A stretch of DNA of 64,000 nucleotides from Maribacter polysaccharolyticus (GCF_028882255.1 NZ_JARBUY010000009.1:18725-82724); one strand, 5' to 3'; positions 7,211 through 16,187 are shown, counted from the stretch's first letter. Program-made: numbers and translations. The notes: generated by a model from the letters alone, not told the origin.

Positions 7211-9289
7211 TTATAGTTCTTTATCGAAGAATAACATTGCCGAAAAACCTTCATTTGGAACATAATGACCTTCATCCTCGTAAACATCCAAAAGATAAGT
7301 GCGTTTTGGGTCGGGGCAGTAATTCTGCAACAATGCTATATACTTGGCCGTATTGTACAGAGGTATTTGTTCGTCCAATGCTCCTGACATCATCAACGTA
7401 CTTGGGTAAACCGTGTTCTTTTTGAAATTAACCACCGGGTCAAGTGCCATGAGTGATTTGAATCCCTCAATGGTCTTTAAATTACCGAAATCATATTCAT
7501 GGTTACTGGCGTCAAAGTTTTTTTGATATCCCAATCTTAAAGGATTCAAAGTAGGGACTGCCCCTACAAATGCCTTGAACATATCAGGATTTTCGTTAAC
7601 CGCCATTCCCGCGGTAATGCCCCCTGCACTGGAACACCACACTCCCAATCTGTCTTTGTCGACATAACCTTGGTCCTTTAAATATTGGGAGCACCACAAG
7701 AGATCCTTCCAAGAATTGAATTTTTTTTCCTTGATTCCGTCTTTATACCATTTCAGTCCTTTTTCCGCCCCGCCCCTTACATGGGCAACAGCGAAAACAT
7801 TTCCCTTGGAAACGAAATCCAAAATGGAAATATCGTAAAAAGGTTCTACTGAGAAACCATAAGCCCCATAGGCATAAACGACTCCCTTACCTTTGCTGTC
7901 CTGTTTATTCTCCCGGTTTCTGATTATGGTCATTGGGACCATAGTACCATCATGGGATTCTACCTCTATGATCTCCGTAATGATATCGTTAAAGGAATCA
8001 GGGGTTTGTCTGGTTAGATTATCAAGGGGCTTTATCTCCAATGAATCGTTGATACTTAAAAAGGAAAGGTCGTATTTCCAATCGTTCTTTGTTACGGTTA
8101 TTTCATTTGATGTGGTGGATGTATGGTAAAATTGAATATCGGAAATAGGATAATCCAGATCTATTATTTCCGATTTTCCTTGGTTATCGACATAATATAA
8201 AGTCTCATCCGTCCCGTTTCTTGAAGTAATGACATAAACATTGTTTTCTGAAATGGCATAATCGGTAATGACCACATCTTCTATTTCGGGTCTGTAAAGA
8301 ACCACGTCCTTGGTGGGGTCGCCCATTGATTTCAAGGTTGATCGCACCAATGTCTTTTTTCCTCCGTTATATCTTAGGAAATACATACTGGTATCCCTTT
8401 GTTTGGGCCAATATAGTATGCTGTCTTTTTGATCATATATATGTTCCCAAACATAATCCGATTCAATATTGGAAATATCCGCGCTATATCCAGTAAAATG
8501 TTCGCTTGCCGTAATGACAAATACCTGTAGTTTGTTCGATCCGACGGATATGTCCGGGCGTAAAAAATCCTCGTGATCATAATCTTTGACCTGACTCCCG
8601 TCGAATATGACCTTTATGGCCCCGGTTCGGATATTGGCCATGGCTATATAGGAATCCCTGGAACCTTCTTGGTTCGGCCATCCGGTAAATGCGATATGCT
8701 CGCTCGATGCCCATACGGCCCAAGAGGCCTGCTCCATGTTCATGTCCTTGTCCGTTTCGAATAATATATTGCCGCTTTCGGTGGAAATCACCTTTAAAAA
8801 ATCCCCGTTCTCATCACTGATGAAAAGTATGAATTTGGAACCGTCGGGGTGGGGGGAATAAAAATGGACGGTATTGTCCATTGAGGTTGAAAAAACCGGT
8901 ATTTCGCCCTTTCCCGAAGAATCACTTTTAAAAAGAATCTGTGTACTATCGTTGTCCAGCCAATGAAAACTATGCTCTTTATAGGATTTGTACCAGTAAG
9001 GTTCGTAATAATCCCCTAGATGAAGGTCGTTTAAATGTTTCGCTGCACCCTTTCTGTCCACTGATTTATAGTAATCGGCCACAATACTGTCTTGTTTCAG
9101 TAACCAATTTTGGTTAACTTCTTTTTTGATGTCTTCCAAATTGGAGTAGTCATTATTGTACTTGATACCGAACTCTTCAATAGTTGTTCTGTTGTTGTCT
9201 AGCTGAGGATAACTTAATGTTTTTGAAATTTCTTGTGAACAGGACAATAGAAATGAGAATGAAAGGATAACAAAACAACTGTATTTCAT
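7211..9289 (-). CDS. Prolyl oligopeptidase (S9) lipoprotein in peptide cluster
   Basis: 692 residues. A lipoprotein signal ends LLSC at Cys17, so the enzyme should be membrane-anchored outside the cytoplasm. A beta-propeller-like region spans about 60-440, then the alpha/beta hydrolase: HVRGGAEKG (503-511), nucleophile Ser554 in CSSAGG (the usual first Gly is Cys), Asp639 in ALDEQ, His675 in EGH. S9 enzymes cleave after proline in short peptides, and some relatives outside bacteria cyclise peptides. It is the last gene of the operon-like run 14795-7211, separated from the 48-aa precursor gene by a terminator. The precursor core has two Gly-Pro sites, so maturation, degradation or immunity are all possible; none is shown. 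Confidence 0.85.
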   Translation of the reverse strand: MKYSCFVILSFSFLLSCSQEISKTLSYPQLDNNRTTIEEFGIKYNNDYSNLEDIKKEVNQNWLLKQDSIVADYYKSVDRKGAAKHLNDLHLGDYYEPYWYKSYKEHSFHWLDNDSTQILFKSDSSGKGEIPVFSTSMDNTVHFYSPHPDGSKFILFISDENGDFLKVISTESGNILFETDKDMNMEQASWAVWASSEHIAFTGWPNQEGSRDSYIAMANIRTGAIKVIFDGSQVKDYDHEDFLRPDISVGSNKLQVFVITASEHFTGYSADISNIESDYVWEHIYDQKDSILYWPKQRDTSMYFLRYNGGKKTLVRSTLKSMGDPTKDVVLYRPEIEDVVITDYAISENNVYVITSRNGTDETLYYVDNQGKSEIIDLDYPISDIQFYHTSTTSNEITVTKNDWKYDLSFLSINDSLEIKPLDNLTRQTPDSFNDIITEIIEVESHDGTMVPMTIIRNRENKQDSKGKGVVYAYGAYGFSVEPFYDISILDFVSKGNVFAVAHVRGGAEKGLKWYKDGIKEKKFNSWKDLLWCSQYLKDQGYVDKDRLGVWCSSAGGITAGMAVNENPDMFKAFVGAVPTLNPLRLGYQKNFDASNHEYDFGNLKTIEGFKSLMALDPVVNFKKNTVYPSTLMMSGALDEQIPLYNTAKYIALLQNYCPDPKRTYLLDVYEDEGHYVPNEGFSAMLFFDKEL

Positions 9290-9305
9290 AATGTGAATTA
9301 AGATT

Positions 9306-9330
9306 AAAAAAAGCCCCTTTAATTGGGGCT
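9306..9330 (-). terminator. Terminator between precursor and S9 peptidase genes
   Basis: AGCCCC/GGGGCT stem with a 7-nt loop, followed on the minus strand by a T run (9306-9312). It lies 28 nt after the precursor stop and just before the peptidase ATG at 9289. Partial read-through would give more precursor than peptidase transcript. Confidence 0.8.
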
Positions 9331-9358
9331 AATAAAAATAGCTATAGAAAATTACCTA

Positions 9359-9505
9359 TTAAAAAATAGGACCAGATTTTTTCTTTTCACCTCCTTTTTT
9401 AAGGACGTCCTTTTTATCGGTTACGGGGCCTCCATTTCCTCCAATAGTGTTCTTTTTTAAGGATTCGCTTAAGGTTTTTCCTAAATTAAATGTACTTTTT
9501 TTCAT
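9359..9505 (-). CDS. Double-glycine leader peptide precursor, 48 aa
   Basis: ATG at 9505, stop at 9359. The first 23 residues look like a secretion leader: MKKSTFNLGK, an amphipathic helix LSESLKKN, and TIGG with Gly22-Gly23, the type of site cut by C39 peptidases. The remaining 25 residues are Gly/Lys-rich, without Cys, and contain two Gly-Pro pairs (Pro27 and Pro46) near each end, finishing SGPIF. A C39 transporter, HlyD adaptor and regulator lie directly upstream and a prolyl peptidase directly downstream, which strongly supports a secreted peptide. I do not recognise the core. Bacteriocin, signal peptide or other RiPP-like product are open options. Confidence 0.75.
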   Translation of the reverse strand: MKKSTFNLGKTLSESLKKNTIGGNGGPVTDKKDVLKKGGEKKKSGPIF

Positions 9506-9593
9506 AGTGGTTCTGTTATTAAAGTTATACGTTTTGTGTGTATAAATATAAAAAAGTATTATTATTATACCATAACAATATGATAATCAACGA

Positions 9594-9611
9594 CGCAATT
9601 TACGTATTGCG
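9594..9611. promoter_or_regulatory. Palindrome at the 3' end of the regulator gene
   Basis: CGCAAT-TTACGT-ATTGCG: 6-bp arms, overlapping the regulator stop codon and 89 bp upstream of the precursor ATG. CGCAATTTA recurs at 14891 in front of the transporter gene, so this may be an operator for the precursor promoter. Confidence 0.45.
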
Positions 9612-11315
9612 TTTGATGATTTCGTCCATATACATGGAAGGCGTTATGTTATTGTTCTTCAGTTTATTTTTTAGTGCCCTACTAAAGGTATCTTTGGAAT
9701 TGAAGCCGAACTCTTGAATGATACTGTTTATGCTCTTTTTTTTATAATCGAAGTTTTCACTTGTGGTTGTAATGAAGTCTTCGATTCTTAGGTCCGTTAT
9801 ATAGACTCGAAATGATTTTTCTTTATAGATGTTTATGGCTTTTGAAATATAGGTCCTATTGGTCTTTAGGATACTTGACAATTCGTTCAAATCTACATTT
9901 TTATCCCTATATCCCTTATTATCCTCCCATGCGTTCAACTTGTGGAGTGCTATTTGGATTGAAGGTTCTATATCATCGGTATTTTTCTTTGGTTTCTTAA
10001 CCAAGGTGGATGTAGGTGAATTTGAAAGATTGTCAAGATAATCAGTTAACGTGCTTTTTGCTTTTCTGTATTTATAATAGTAATATACAAGTATGGATAT
10101 CACAATGGTGATAATAGTGCCGAGAAATAGGGATAGATGTGATTTATTTTCGTTCTCCTTGATTAATCCTGCCCTTTCATTTCTCAATTCCTGTATGGAA
10201 TATCCAGGAACGTCAACGATCTGTGATAATTTCCTGTTTTTTGTAATAAAACTATCCACAAATCGTATACTTTTCAAATATTCCATCTGTTCGGATACGT
10301 TCTCTTCTTGTATAGCTATTTCCATTAAATGGATAAGTACTTCTTTACTTTCTAATCCAGGTGGCAATTCGTGCAGTTTTGAAATAGAGTCGTACCTCCT
10401 AAAATATTTCGTTTTCGATTCCTGATGTCCCAATTCACCTTCTATAACACCTAAATTATAATATACATCCATCAATTTTTGTCCCTTTATATAAGGCACG
10501 GTTTTTTTGAGTGCAACTAGAGCCGAATCAAATTGGTTTTTGAACATTGCCAGTTTACCACTCCAAATATTCATTTGGACAGGGTCACTTATTTCTATGT
10601 CTTTATTGATGTCTTTTAATTTTTGTAGATAGTGATCCAGGGAGTCCGGTTTTTTATGGTTTATATAAAATGTAATGAAACTTTCCAATATTGTGCCCTC
10701 CAATTCGTTTTTTAATTGGCTGTCCTTTTCTTCCCACTTTTGTGTTTTTATCAATTTAAGGACATCATGGTATATTTTAATGGATTCGTCCGATCCGGTT
10801 TGTTCACCTTTAACGGTTGCTATCCATATCAACGAACGTATTTCTATTTCAAAGTTTTTACTTCTGACGGCCAGGTCGTGGCTTTTTTCGAACTGACGGA
10901 TAGCCTTCAAAGGTTCTTCTTGGTTATAATAGACAAAACCTTTTATCAAATCCGCTTCATAATAATAGAAATCTTCTGGGTTTTGGCTGATATTTATTAA
11001 TGAATCGGCATACATCAAACCATAGGGTTTTTCCGCCCTATATGCCATGGCCGCGTAAACCTTGGAGAGATTGATGGAATCATTCTCAAATTTTGCCTTT
11101 TCAGATAGTTTCAATGCCAATTGCAGAGCACAAATACTGGGCCCTTCATAATAAATAAAGGCCGACGCTAATTCGGATATGGGAAGGCTATCTATAACCT
11201 TATCATTATTTTTACATTGATCCTGTGGGTATATAGGATGAATTACTCCTAAACAAACCACTAGACTTGTTGCAATGAATGATAATCTAATTATTGGTTT
11301 GAACATTGTTCTCAT
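9600..11315 (-). CDS. Membrane TPR regulator with AraC-type HTH
   Basis: 571 residues from ATG at 11315, which overlaps the stop of the upstream adaptor gene as TGATG (a TTG one codon earlier is also open). A signal peptide is followed by helical TPR-like repeats (about 40-370), one membrane helix (FLGTIITIVISILVYYYY, about 397-414), and a cytoplasmic C-terminal AraC-type DNA-binding domain (LSSILKTNRTYISKAIN ... INSIIQEFGFNSKDTFSRAL). This layout is common in Bacteroidota and couples an outside signal to transcription. It lies between the export genes and the precursor gene, so autoregulation by the peptide is a reasonable guess. Confidence 0.85.
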   Translation of the reverse strand: MRTMFKPIIRLSFIATSLVVCLGVIHPIYPQDQCKNNDKVIDSLPISELASAFIYYEGPSICALQLALKLSEKAKFENDSINLSKVYAAMAYRAEKPYGLMYADSLINISQNPEDFYYYEADLIKGFVYYNQEEPLKAIRQFEKSHDLAVRSKNFEIEIRSLIWIATVKGEQTGSDESIKIYHDVLKLIKTQKWEEKDSQLKNELEGTILESFITFYINHKKPDSLDHYLQKLKDINKDIEISDPVQMNIWSGKLAMFKNQFDSALVALKKTVPYIKGQKLMDVYYNLGVIEGELGHQESKTKYFRRYDSISKLHELPPGLESKEVLIHLMEIAIQEENVSEQMEYLKSIRFVDSFITKNRKLSQIVDVPGYSIQELRNERAGLIKENENKSHLSLFLGTIITIVISILVYYYYKYRKAKSTLTDYLDNLSNSPTSTLVKKPKKNTDDIEPSIQIALHKLNAWEDNKGYRDKNVDLNELSSILKTNRTYISKAINIYKEKSFRVYITDLRIEDFITTTSENFDYKKKSINSIIQEFGFNSKDTFSRALKNKLKNNNITPSMYMDEIIKRNT

Positions 11316-12604
11316 CAAGATTGTATGTTTTTTCTTAGGTTGAACATTATCCTTTCGAATAGACTAAGTTCATTCAATAAAATATAGGCCTGGCCGTTCA
11401 TGTTCTGTTTGAACTGGAGTTCTTTACCGAAAGTGGTCGTTAGACCGTTAATGGAAACATCTACCAGATAATACGGTATGGTTTCGGATTTGGGTACGTC
11501 CGATAGGGATTTTACCCTACCCTCCAAGGCCCCCCATTGGGAAAAAGGATAGCTTTCTATATGTATCAACACTTTTTGGCCCTTTTCCAACTCACCGGTG
11601 TTTTGGACAGGGACCTTGCATTTGGCGAAAATATGGTTATTTTCCATCGGCACTATGGTGAATATGTTCTCGCCTTCTTCGACCTCTTGGTTGGTGGACC
11701 AAGAGTCATAGGTCGAGATCTTTCCGTCAATGGGGCTAATGAAGAGGTATTGTTCCTTCCAATTCTCTATTTCCGATATTAAGGATTGTCGGTGTAATTG
11801 GAGAGTGGAGAGGCTCATCACCGAATTACGGGTCAAATGGGACTGTGAGCTCTTTGCCCGGTTGGATATGTCGGAAAGGGAAATCCGTAAGGATTCAAGT
11901 TCCTCCTGATCCTTGTTCTTTTGGCTCAAGAGATCCAGGTACTCCCTTTTTTTTATATCCATTTCGTTTTCGGAAAACACCCCTTTTTCATAGAGTTCCC
12001 TATACTTCTTTAGGTTCTTTGCACCGGTGGTAAGCTTGTCCATGGAATTTCTCAATTGTTGTCTTTTCGCCGCTATCTGGTTGTAAGTGGACGATTTGCG
12101 TTCCTGTAGGCTTTCTATATTGCCTTGCTCTATTTCCAGGCTTTGCAAAAGGATATGGGATAGGTAGGATTCTACGAAGGTTGTATAAGCGGTCTGTATT
12201 GAAGGTCCGAGCTTCAGGTCTGTAGGGTAGAAATCCAACAACCCATCCACGGTCAGGTCCGTGGAATTATCAATATTAAGGGTACTGTCCAGATAAATAA
12301 TGTCCCTGAAATCCCCAGGGGATTTCAGGACGGCCAGTATTTCCCCTCTTTCCACATGGTCGCCGGAGGTAATGTTTATGGAACGTATGGTTCCGTTGGT
12401 CCTGGCCAATAATGTGGCCGGGGGCGGATTGCTCGTTATGAGGGCCTCTGCAGTGATGGTCTGGTCGAAAGAAACGAAAAAACCGAATATCAATAAAAAG
12501 GCAACCGTAAACAGGCTTATGGCGTTGCCATAGGTCAGTACCCTTTTCGAGGTCTTGCCTATAAATTCCTCCGAACCGTTAACGAATTCTATTTCATCAG
12601 ACAT
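11315..12604 (-). CDS. HlyD-type membrane fusion protein
   Basis: 429 residues. One N-terminal membrane helix (about 29-48, LFTVAFLLIFGFFVSF), then a lipoyl/barrel-sandwich half (TNGTIRSINITSGDHVERGEILAVL), a long coiled coil (about 150-285), and the second half (ISPIDGKISTYDSW.TNQEVEEGENIFTIVP). It bridges an inner-membrane ABC exporter to an outer-membrane channel. No TolC-like gene is present in the window, so a chromosomal one may be used. It overlaps the transporter gene by 8 nt and the regulator gene by 1 nt. Confidence 0.9.
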   Translation of the reverse strand: MSDEIEFVNGSEEFIGKTSKRVLTYGNAISLFTVAFLLIFGFFVSFDQTITAEALITSNPPPATLLARTNGTIRSINITSGDHVERGEILAVLKSPGDFRDIIYLDSTLNIDNSTDLTVDGLLDFYPTDLKLGPSIQTAYTTFVESYLSHILLQSLEIEQGNIESLQERKSSTYNQIAAKRQQLRNSMDKLTTGAKNLKKYRELYEKGVFSENEMDIKKREYLDLLSQKNKDQEELESLRISLSDISNRAKSSQSHLTRNSVMSLSTLQLHRQSLISEIENWKEQYLFISPIDGKISTYDSWSTNQEVEEGENIFTIVPMENNHIFAKCKVPVQNTGELEKGQKVLIHIESYPFSQWGALEGRVKSLSDVPKSETIPYYLVDVSINGLTTTFGKELQFKQNMNGQAYILLNELSLFERIMFNLRKNIQS

Positions 12605-14795
12605 TTCCCAGTTGGTTTTTTATTAGTCGGGAATAGCTTCCCTGGTTTCTCATCAATTCAGTATGGCTTCCCTTTTCTATGACCTTACCCTTGTCCAATA
12701 CTATTATCTGGTCGGCATTGACGACCGTTGATAGCCTATGGGCTATGATTACCACGGTCTTGTCCTTGGTAAGGCCATTGAGGTTGTTCTGTATCTCGGT
12801 CTCGTTTATGGAATCTAGGGCGGACGTGGCCTCATCCATAAGTAAAAAATCCGGATCCTTGTACAATGCCCGTGCTATAAGGACCTTTTGTGTTTCCCCT
12901 CCGGATAATCTTATGCCCCTTTCCCCTACCCTTGAATTAAGACCGTTCGGCATCTCAGGTATTAATTCGTCAAGTTTCGTGCATTTCAACACGGCCTTTA
13001 GATGCTTTTGGTCCAGTTTTTCATTCGATTTGGATTCCGTTATGTTTCTCAGGATGGTATCGTCGAAAATCTTTCCGTCCTGCAGTACGGTTCCACATCG
13101 CTTTCTCCATTCAGATATGTTGACCTGGCCCAGGTTTTCTCCTCCCAATGTTATTTGTCCCTTTGTCGGTTCCCTGAAGCCCAATATTAATTTGAACAAT
13201 GTGGTCTTTCCCGATCCGGAAGGCCCGACTATTGCCGTTGTGCGTCCACTTGGTATTGTTAGGTCAAGATCTTTGAAAATGGAACCCTCCTTCCCCATGT
13301 ACCCGAATGATACGTTCTTGAAAACAATATCCATGGGACCTTGGTCCAATGATAGGACATCTTGGTTTTCGTCCTCGGATTCCTCTTTGAATACTTCGGA
13401 CAGCCTGGTCAATGCGAGATTGGTTTCCTGGAGTTCCAACATGAAATCCACGCTCCTACTTAAGGGAACACTCGTTTGGGCCAAAATGAACTGGATGGCC
13501 AGCATGGAACCTAGGGTCATCGTACCTTCGACCACTGCGAGGGACGATACCAAAAGAATGACGATGTTGCCACTACTTCGTATGATTTCTGCAAGGTTCT
13601 CCTGTGTATTCTGAAGTTTCAGCTCCTTGCTCTTTACCTTGATCACCTTCAATTGGTTCTCGTACCATTCCTTCTTTCTCCTTTTTTCCGAACCACTGGT
13701 CTTTATATCGGCAATGTTATCGATCAGTTGGAGCTCCAATCCCTGTCCTTTTGACTTAAGGGCAAAGGACTGATGGTCCAAAATGGCCCTTTTCTTCATA
13801 AAAAGCGATACCCATAAAACGTATAGAAAACTTCCCATCAGGAAAATTCCGAAAATCTTAGGGCTATATACGAACAACAATAAAGAAAGGACAATTAGGA
13901 TGGTCGAATCATAAAGGGAGTCCAAAAGGTATCTGGTAAGGAACGATTCTATGCGGTCACTATCATTGATCCTGTTTATTATATCCCCTTTTGACCTTCT
14001 TTGTAAAAATGAAATGGGCAATGAAAGTAACTTGCCCAAATAAGAATCCAATAACTGCAGGTTCAATCGCATGGAAAGGAAAAGTAAGATCCATTTCCTT
14101 ATTATCTCAACGAAAAAAGCGATAAGCAGGAAGAACAACTGTCCTATCACAAGAATCCATATCAAGCTTTTGTCCTGGAAGAATATCCCTTGATCCACGA
14201 TGGATTGGGTCATTATGGGCAATAGGGTCTGCAGGATACCGGCTACCACCAGTCCAAAGATCAGGGAAAACAATACTTTTTTTTCACGTAATAAACCCTT
14301 TAATAAGGAGCGGTATATGAACGAATTGCTTTTTTTTCCCTGACTTATATATTCTTTGTCAACGAACCCGTTGGGTTCCAAGAGCATGGCGATACCCTCC
14401 GCCTGGTCTTTTTCCTTCGGGTTTTGGGTCCATCCCTCCAGAAAATCCCGGTAGCTCAATTTATATTTTCCCTTGGCCGGATCGGAGATATGGACATTTC
14501 CCTTTTTTATGGCGTGGACCACCAGGAAATGGTTTTGTTCCCAATGGCAGATACAGGGCAACGGTGCCCGGTCTTTCAGATCCTTGAAGGTAAGTATGAT
14601 GGAATGGTGTTCAAAACCTATTTTTTCAGCAGCGGATTCGAGCATGGCCAAGTTGATACCGATCCGTTCGAAATCAAGTTCCTCCCTTATTCTTTCCAGG
14701 TCGATTTCATGGCCATAATGCCGTGCCACGATTTTCAGGCAGGTCGGCCCACAGTCCCATGAATCGAGTTGTTTATAGTAAGGGAATCCTCTCAT
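12597..14795 (-). CDS. C39 peptidase-containing ABC exporter (PCAT)
   Basis: 732 residues. The N-terminal C39 domain has Gln9, Cys15 in DSWDCGPTC, His89 in QNHF and Asp105 in SDPAKGK, the expected catalytic set. A transmembrane region (about 170-440) follows, then an ABC ATPase with Walker A GPSGSGKTT, signature LSGGE, Walker B LLMDEATSALD and an H-loop (IIAHRLS). Such proteins cut the leader after a double glycine while exporting the core. First gene of the minus-strand run 14795-7211, with operator-like palindromes upstream. The substrate is most likely the 9359-9505 peptide. Confidence 0.95.
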   Translation of the reverse strand: MRGFPYYKQLDSWDCGPTCLKIVARHYGHEIDLERIREELDFERIGINLAMLESAAEKIGFEHHSIILTFKDLKDRAPLPCICHWEQNHFLVVHAIKKGNVHISDPAKGKYKLSYRDFLEGWTQNPKEKDQAEGIAMLLEPNGFVDKEYISQGKKSNSFIYRSLLKGLLREKKVLFSLIFGLVVAGILQTLLPIMTQSIVDQGIFFQDKSLIWILVIGQLFFLLIAFFVEIIRKWILLFLSMRLNLQLLDSYLGKLLSLPISFLQRRSKGDIINRINDSDRIESFLTRYLLDSLYDSTILIVLSLLLFVYSPKIFGIFLMGSFLYVLWVSLFMKKRAILDHQSFALKSKGQGLELQLIDNIADIKTSGSEKRRKKEWYENQLKVIKVKSKELKLQNTQENLAEIIRSSGNIVILLVSSLAVVEGTMTLGSMLAIQFILAQTSVPLSRSVDFMLELQETNLALTRLSEVFKEESEDENQDVLSLDQGPMDIVFKNVSFGYMGKEGSIFKDLDLTIPSGRTTAIVGPSGSGKTTLFKLILGFREPTKGQITLGGENLGQVNISEWRKRCGTVLQDGKIFDDTILRNITESKSNEKLDQKHLKAVLKCTKLDELIPEMPNGLNSRVGERGIRLSGGETQKVLIARALYKDPDFLLMDEATSALDSINETEIQNNLNGLTKDKTVVIIAHRLSTVVNADQIIVLDKGKVIEKGSHTELMRNQGSYSRLIKNQLGNV

Positions 14796-14890
14796 TTATT
14801 ATTAAGTGATCCTAAAAATATAAAGAAAAGGGCAACTCTCATAAATAAACGTTAACATTCGTTAAATGGTCAATTACAATGGATTATAAA

Positions 14891-14926
14891 CGCAATTTAT
14901 AAATTGAGCAGCGATTGATCAATTGC
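14891..14926. promoter_or_regulatory. Operator-like palindromes upstream of the exporter
   Basis: CAATTTATAAATTG (14893-14906) is a perfect 14-bp palindrome; GCGATTGATCAATTGC (14911-14926) is palindromic with one mismatched pair. Both lie in the 193-bp divergent region between the exporter (minus) and the 48-aa ORF at 14989 (plus). The CGCAATTTA word is shared with the palindrome at 9594. Confidence 0.5.
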
Positions 14927-14988
14927 GATCGCACCAACATTGCGGTATTGTGGTATTATTACAATATTGCTTTATCAAATAAAAAACC

Positions 14989-15135
14989 ATGAAAAACAGA
15001 ATCAACGTAAACGATGTCACCGGCGAGGGTATCTCTTTGAACAGTTACTTGGAATCCATGTACATCAGGGAACTGGTCGTGGTCCATATTGCAGATGAGA
15101 CCATGCTTAGGTCATCCAATGGGGCGGTGGCATAG
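14989..15135 (+). CDS. Small ORF diverging from the exporter, 48 aa
   Basis: ATG at 14989, TAG at 15133-15135. The peptide begins MKNRINVNDVTGEGISLNSY and ends SSNGAVA. It has no membrane helix, cysteine or clear double-glycine site, although VTGEGISL offers a weak GxG. Its position between the peptide cluster and the iterons makes it either a second cluster peptide or a small regulator of replication. Coding is supported only by position and a sensible composition. Confidence 0.4.
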   Translation: MKNRINVNDVTGEGISLNSYLESMYIRELVVVHIADETMLRSSNGAVA

Positions 15136-15170
15136 GCACCTTTCGTTATAATCGAAAGGATGGACAAATA

Positions 15171-16178
15171 GAGAAAGGACAAATTCTCGGCATTACATAA
15201 ACAACTGTTTTATAGCTGTTTATGTTTATTTAAATGCTTAGAAAGGACACTATCTCGGTAATATTGATGGCCATTCACATGTGAATTCCCCAAGGTTTCG
15301 CTCTTAAAAGATGTCCTTGAAAATATAATAATATCATAATATTATAGAAAGGACAAATTCTCGGTATTACATAATCCATTGTTATACAGTAGTTTAAGTG
15401 CATTTAAGTATAGAGATAGGACACTATCTCGGTATTGCAGGCATCGTTCTGTTTATATACCTTCCATGGATCATATCTTTCCAACCATTTGGTTTTTAAA
15501 TATGATAATATCATAATATAATAGAAAGGACAGGTTCTCGGCATTACGCTATAGGCTGGAAACCATGCTGTTAAATGGTTTCTCTATACCTAGAAGGGAC
15601 ACATGTTCGGTATGTAACGGTTCTTTGTAGCTTACCTACGGTAAAAATATGATAATATGGCAATATCATAGAAAGGACAGGTTCTCGGCATGACGTACCT
15701 TATTGGAATTGTGCGTGTTAACCGGTTTTAAGTCCATAGAAAGGACACTATCTCGGTCGGTAATAAAATCGGATTTTACCTGAACAGTAGTTAAATATTC
15801 TAAAAAACGGAGTTATCAACAGTCGATGTTTTGTATAAGAAACGGAATATCAGCAACTTCCATAGGGATAGGACACCTTCTCGGCATATGATGAAAAGGT
15901 TTTTTCCTTTTTTTTGTTTTAGGGGCCTATTTGGATGATTTTTGGTTAAAAAAATCAGCAAATAGTGAAAAAACTACCTTTTAATGTGTATTTAAATGTT
16001 TTGCTCTGATATTTATTTATAAGGGTTTTTATTTAAAAGATAATTTAAGGGGCATATAAATAATCCAGTATCCCCTACCCTACTTAGGGTTGCAGCGACC
16101 CCCTTAGGACACCGTCTCGGCAAGATAGGACGTTATGTCGGCGTTTTGGGGGCCTACTAAGGACACCTTATCGGTGAA
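15171..16178. repeat. oriV: Plasmid replication origin with twelve iterons
   Basis: Twelve copies of a motif close to AGAAAGGACAnnTTCTCGGc start near 15172, 15240, 15345, 15412, 15522, 15592, 15669, 15738, 15863, 16102, 16123 and 16158. The first eight form pairs: within a pair the starts are about 68-70 bp apart, between pairs about 77-110 bp. The first of each pair reads aa/gg-TTCTCGG, the second mostly cta-TCTCGG. AT-rich words (ATGATAATATCATAATAT) precede several pairs, and 15900-16060 is AT-rich enough to be an unwinding region. The array ends 10 bp from the rep stop codon. Confidence 0.9.
15813..15821 (+). promoter_or_regulatory. Possible DnaA box in oriV
   Basis: TTATCAACA differs by one base from the consensus TTATCCACA and lies in the gap between the eighth and ninth iterons. 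A single near-match is weak evidence. Confidence 0.35.
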
Positions 16179-16187
16179 ACCGTGATT

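Noticed and set aside
12679..13614. 311-codon plus-strand frame opposite the exporter gene
   Set aside because: Antisense of the conserved ABC ATPase domain; translation is serine-rich without domain signals.
15171..16178. CRISPR-like array
   Set aside because: Repeats are short and imperfect, spacing is unequal, no cas genes are near, and a RepB gene is adjacent: iterons fit better.
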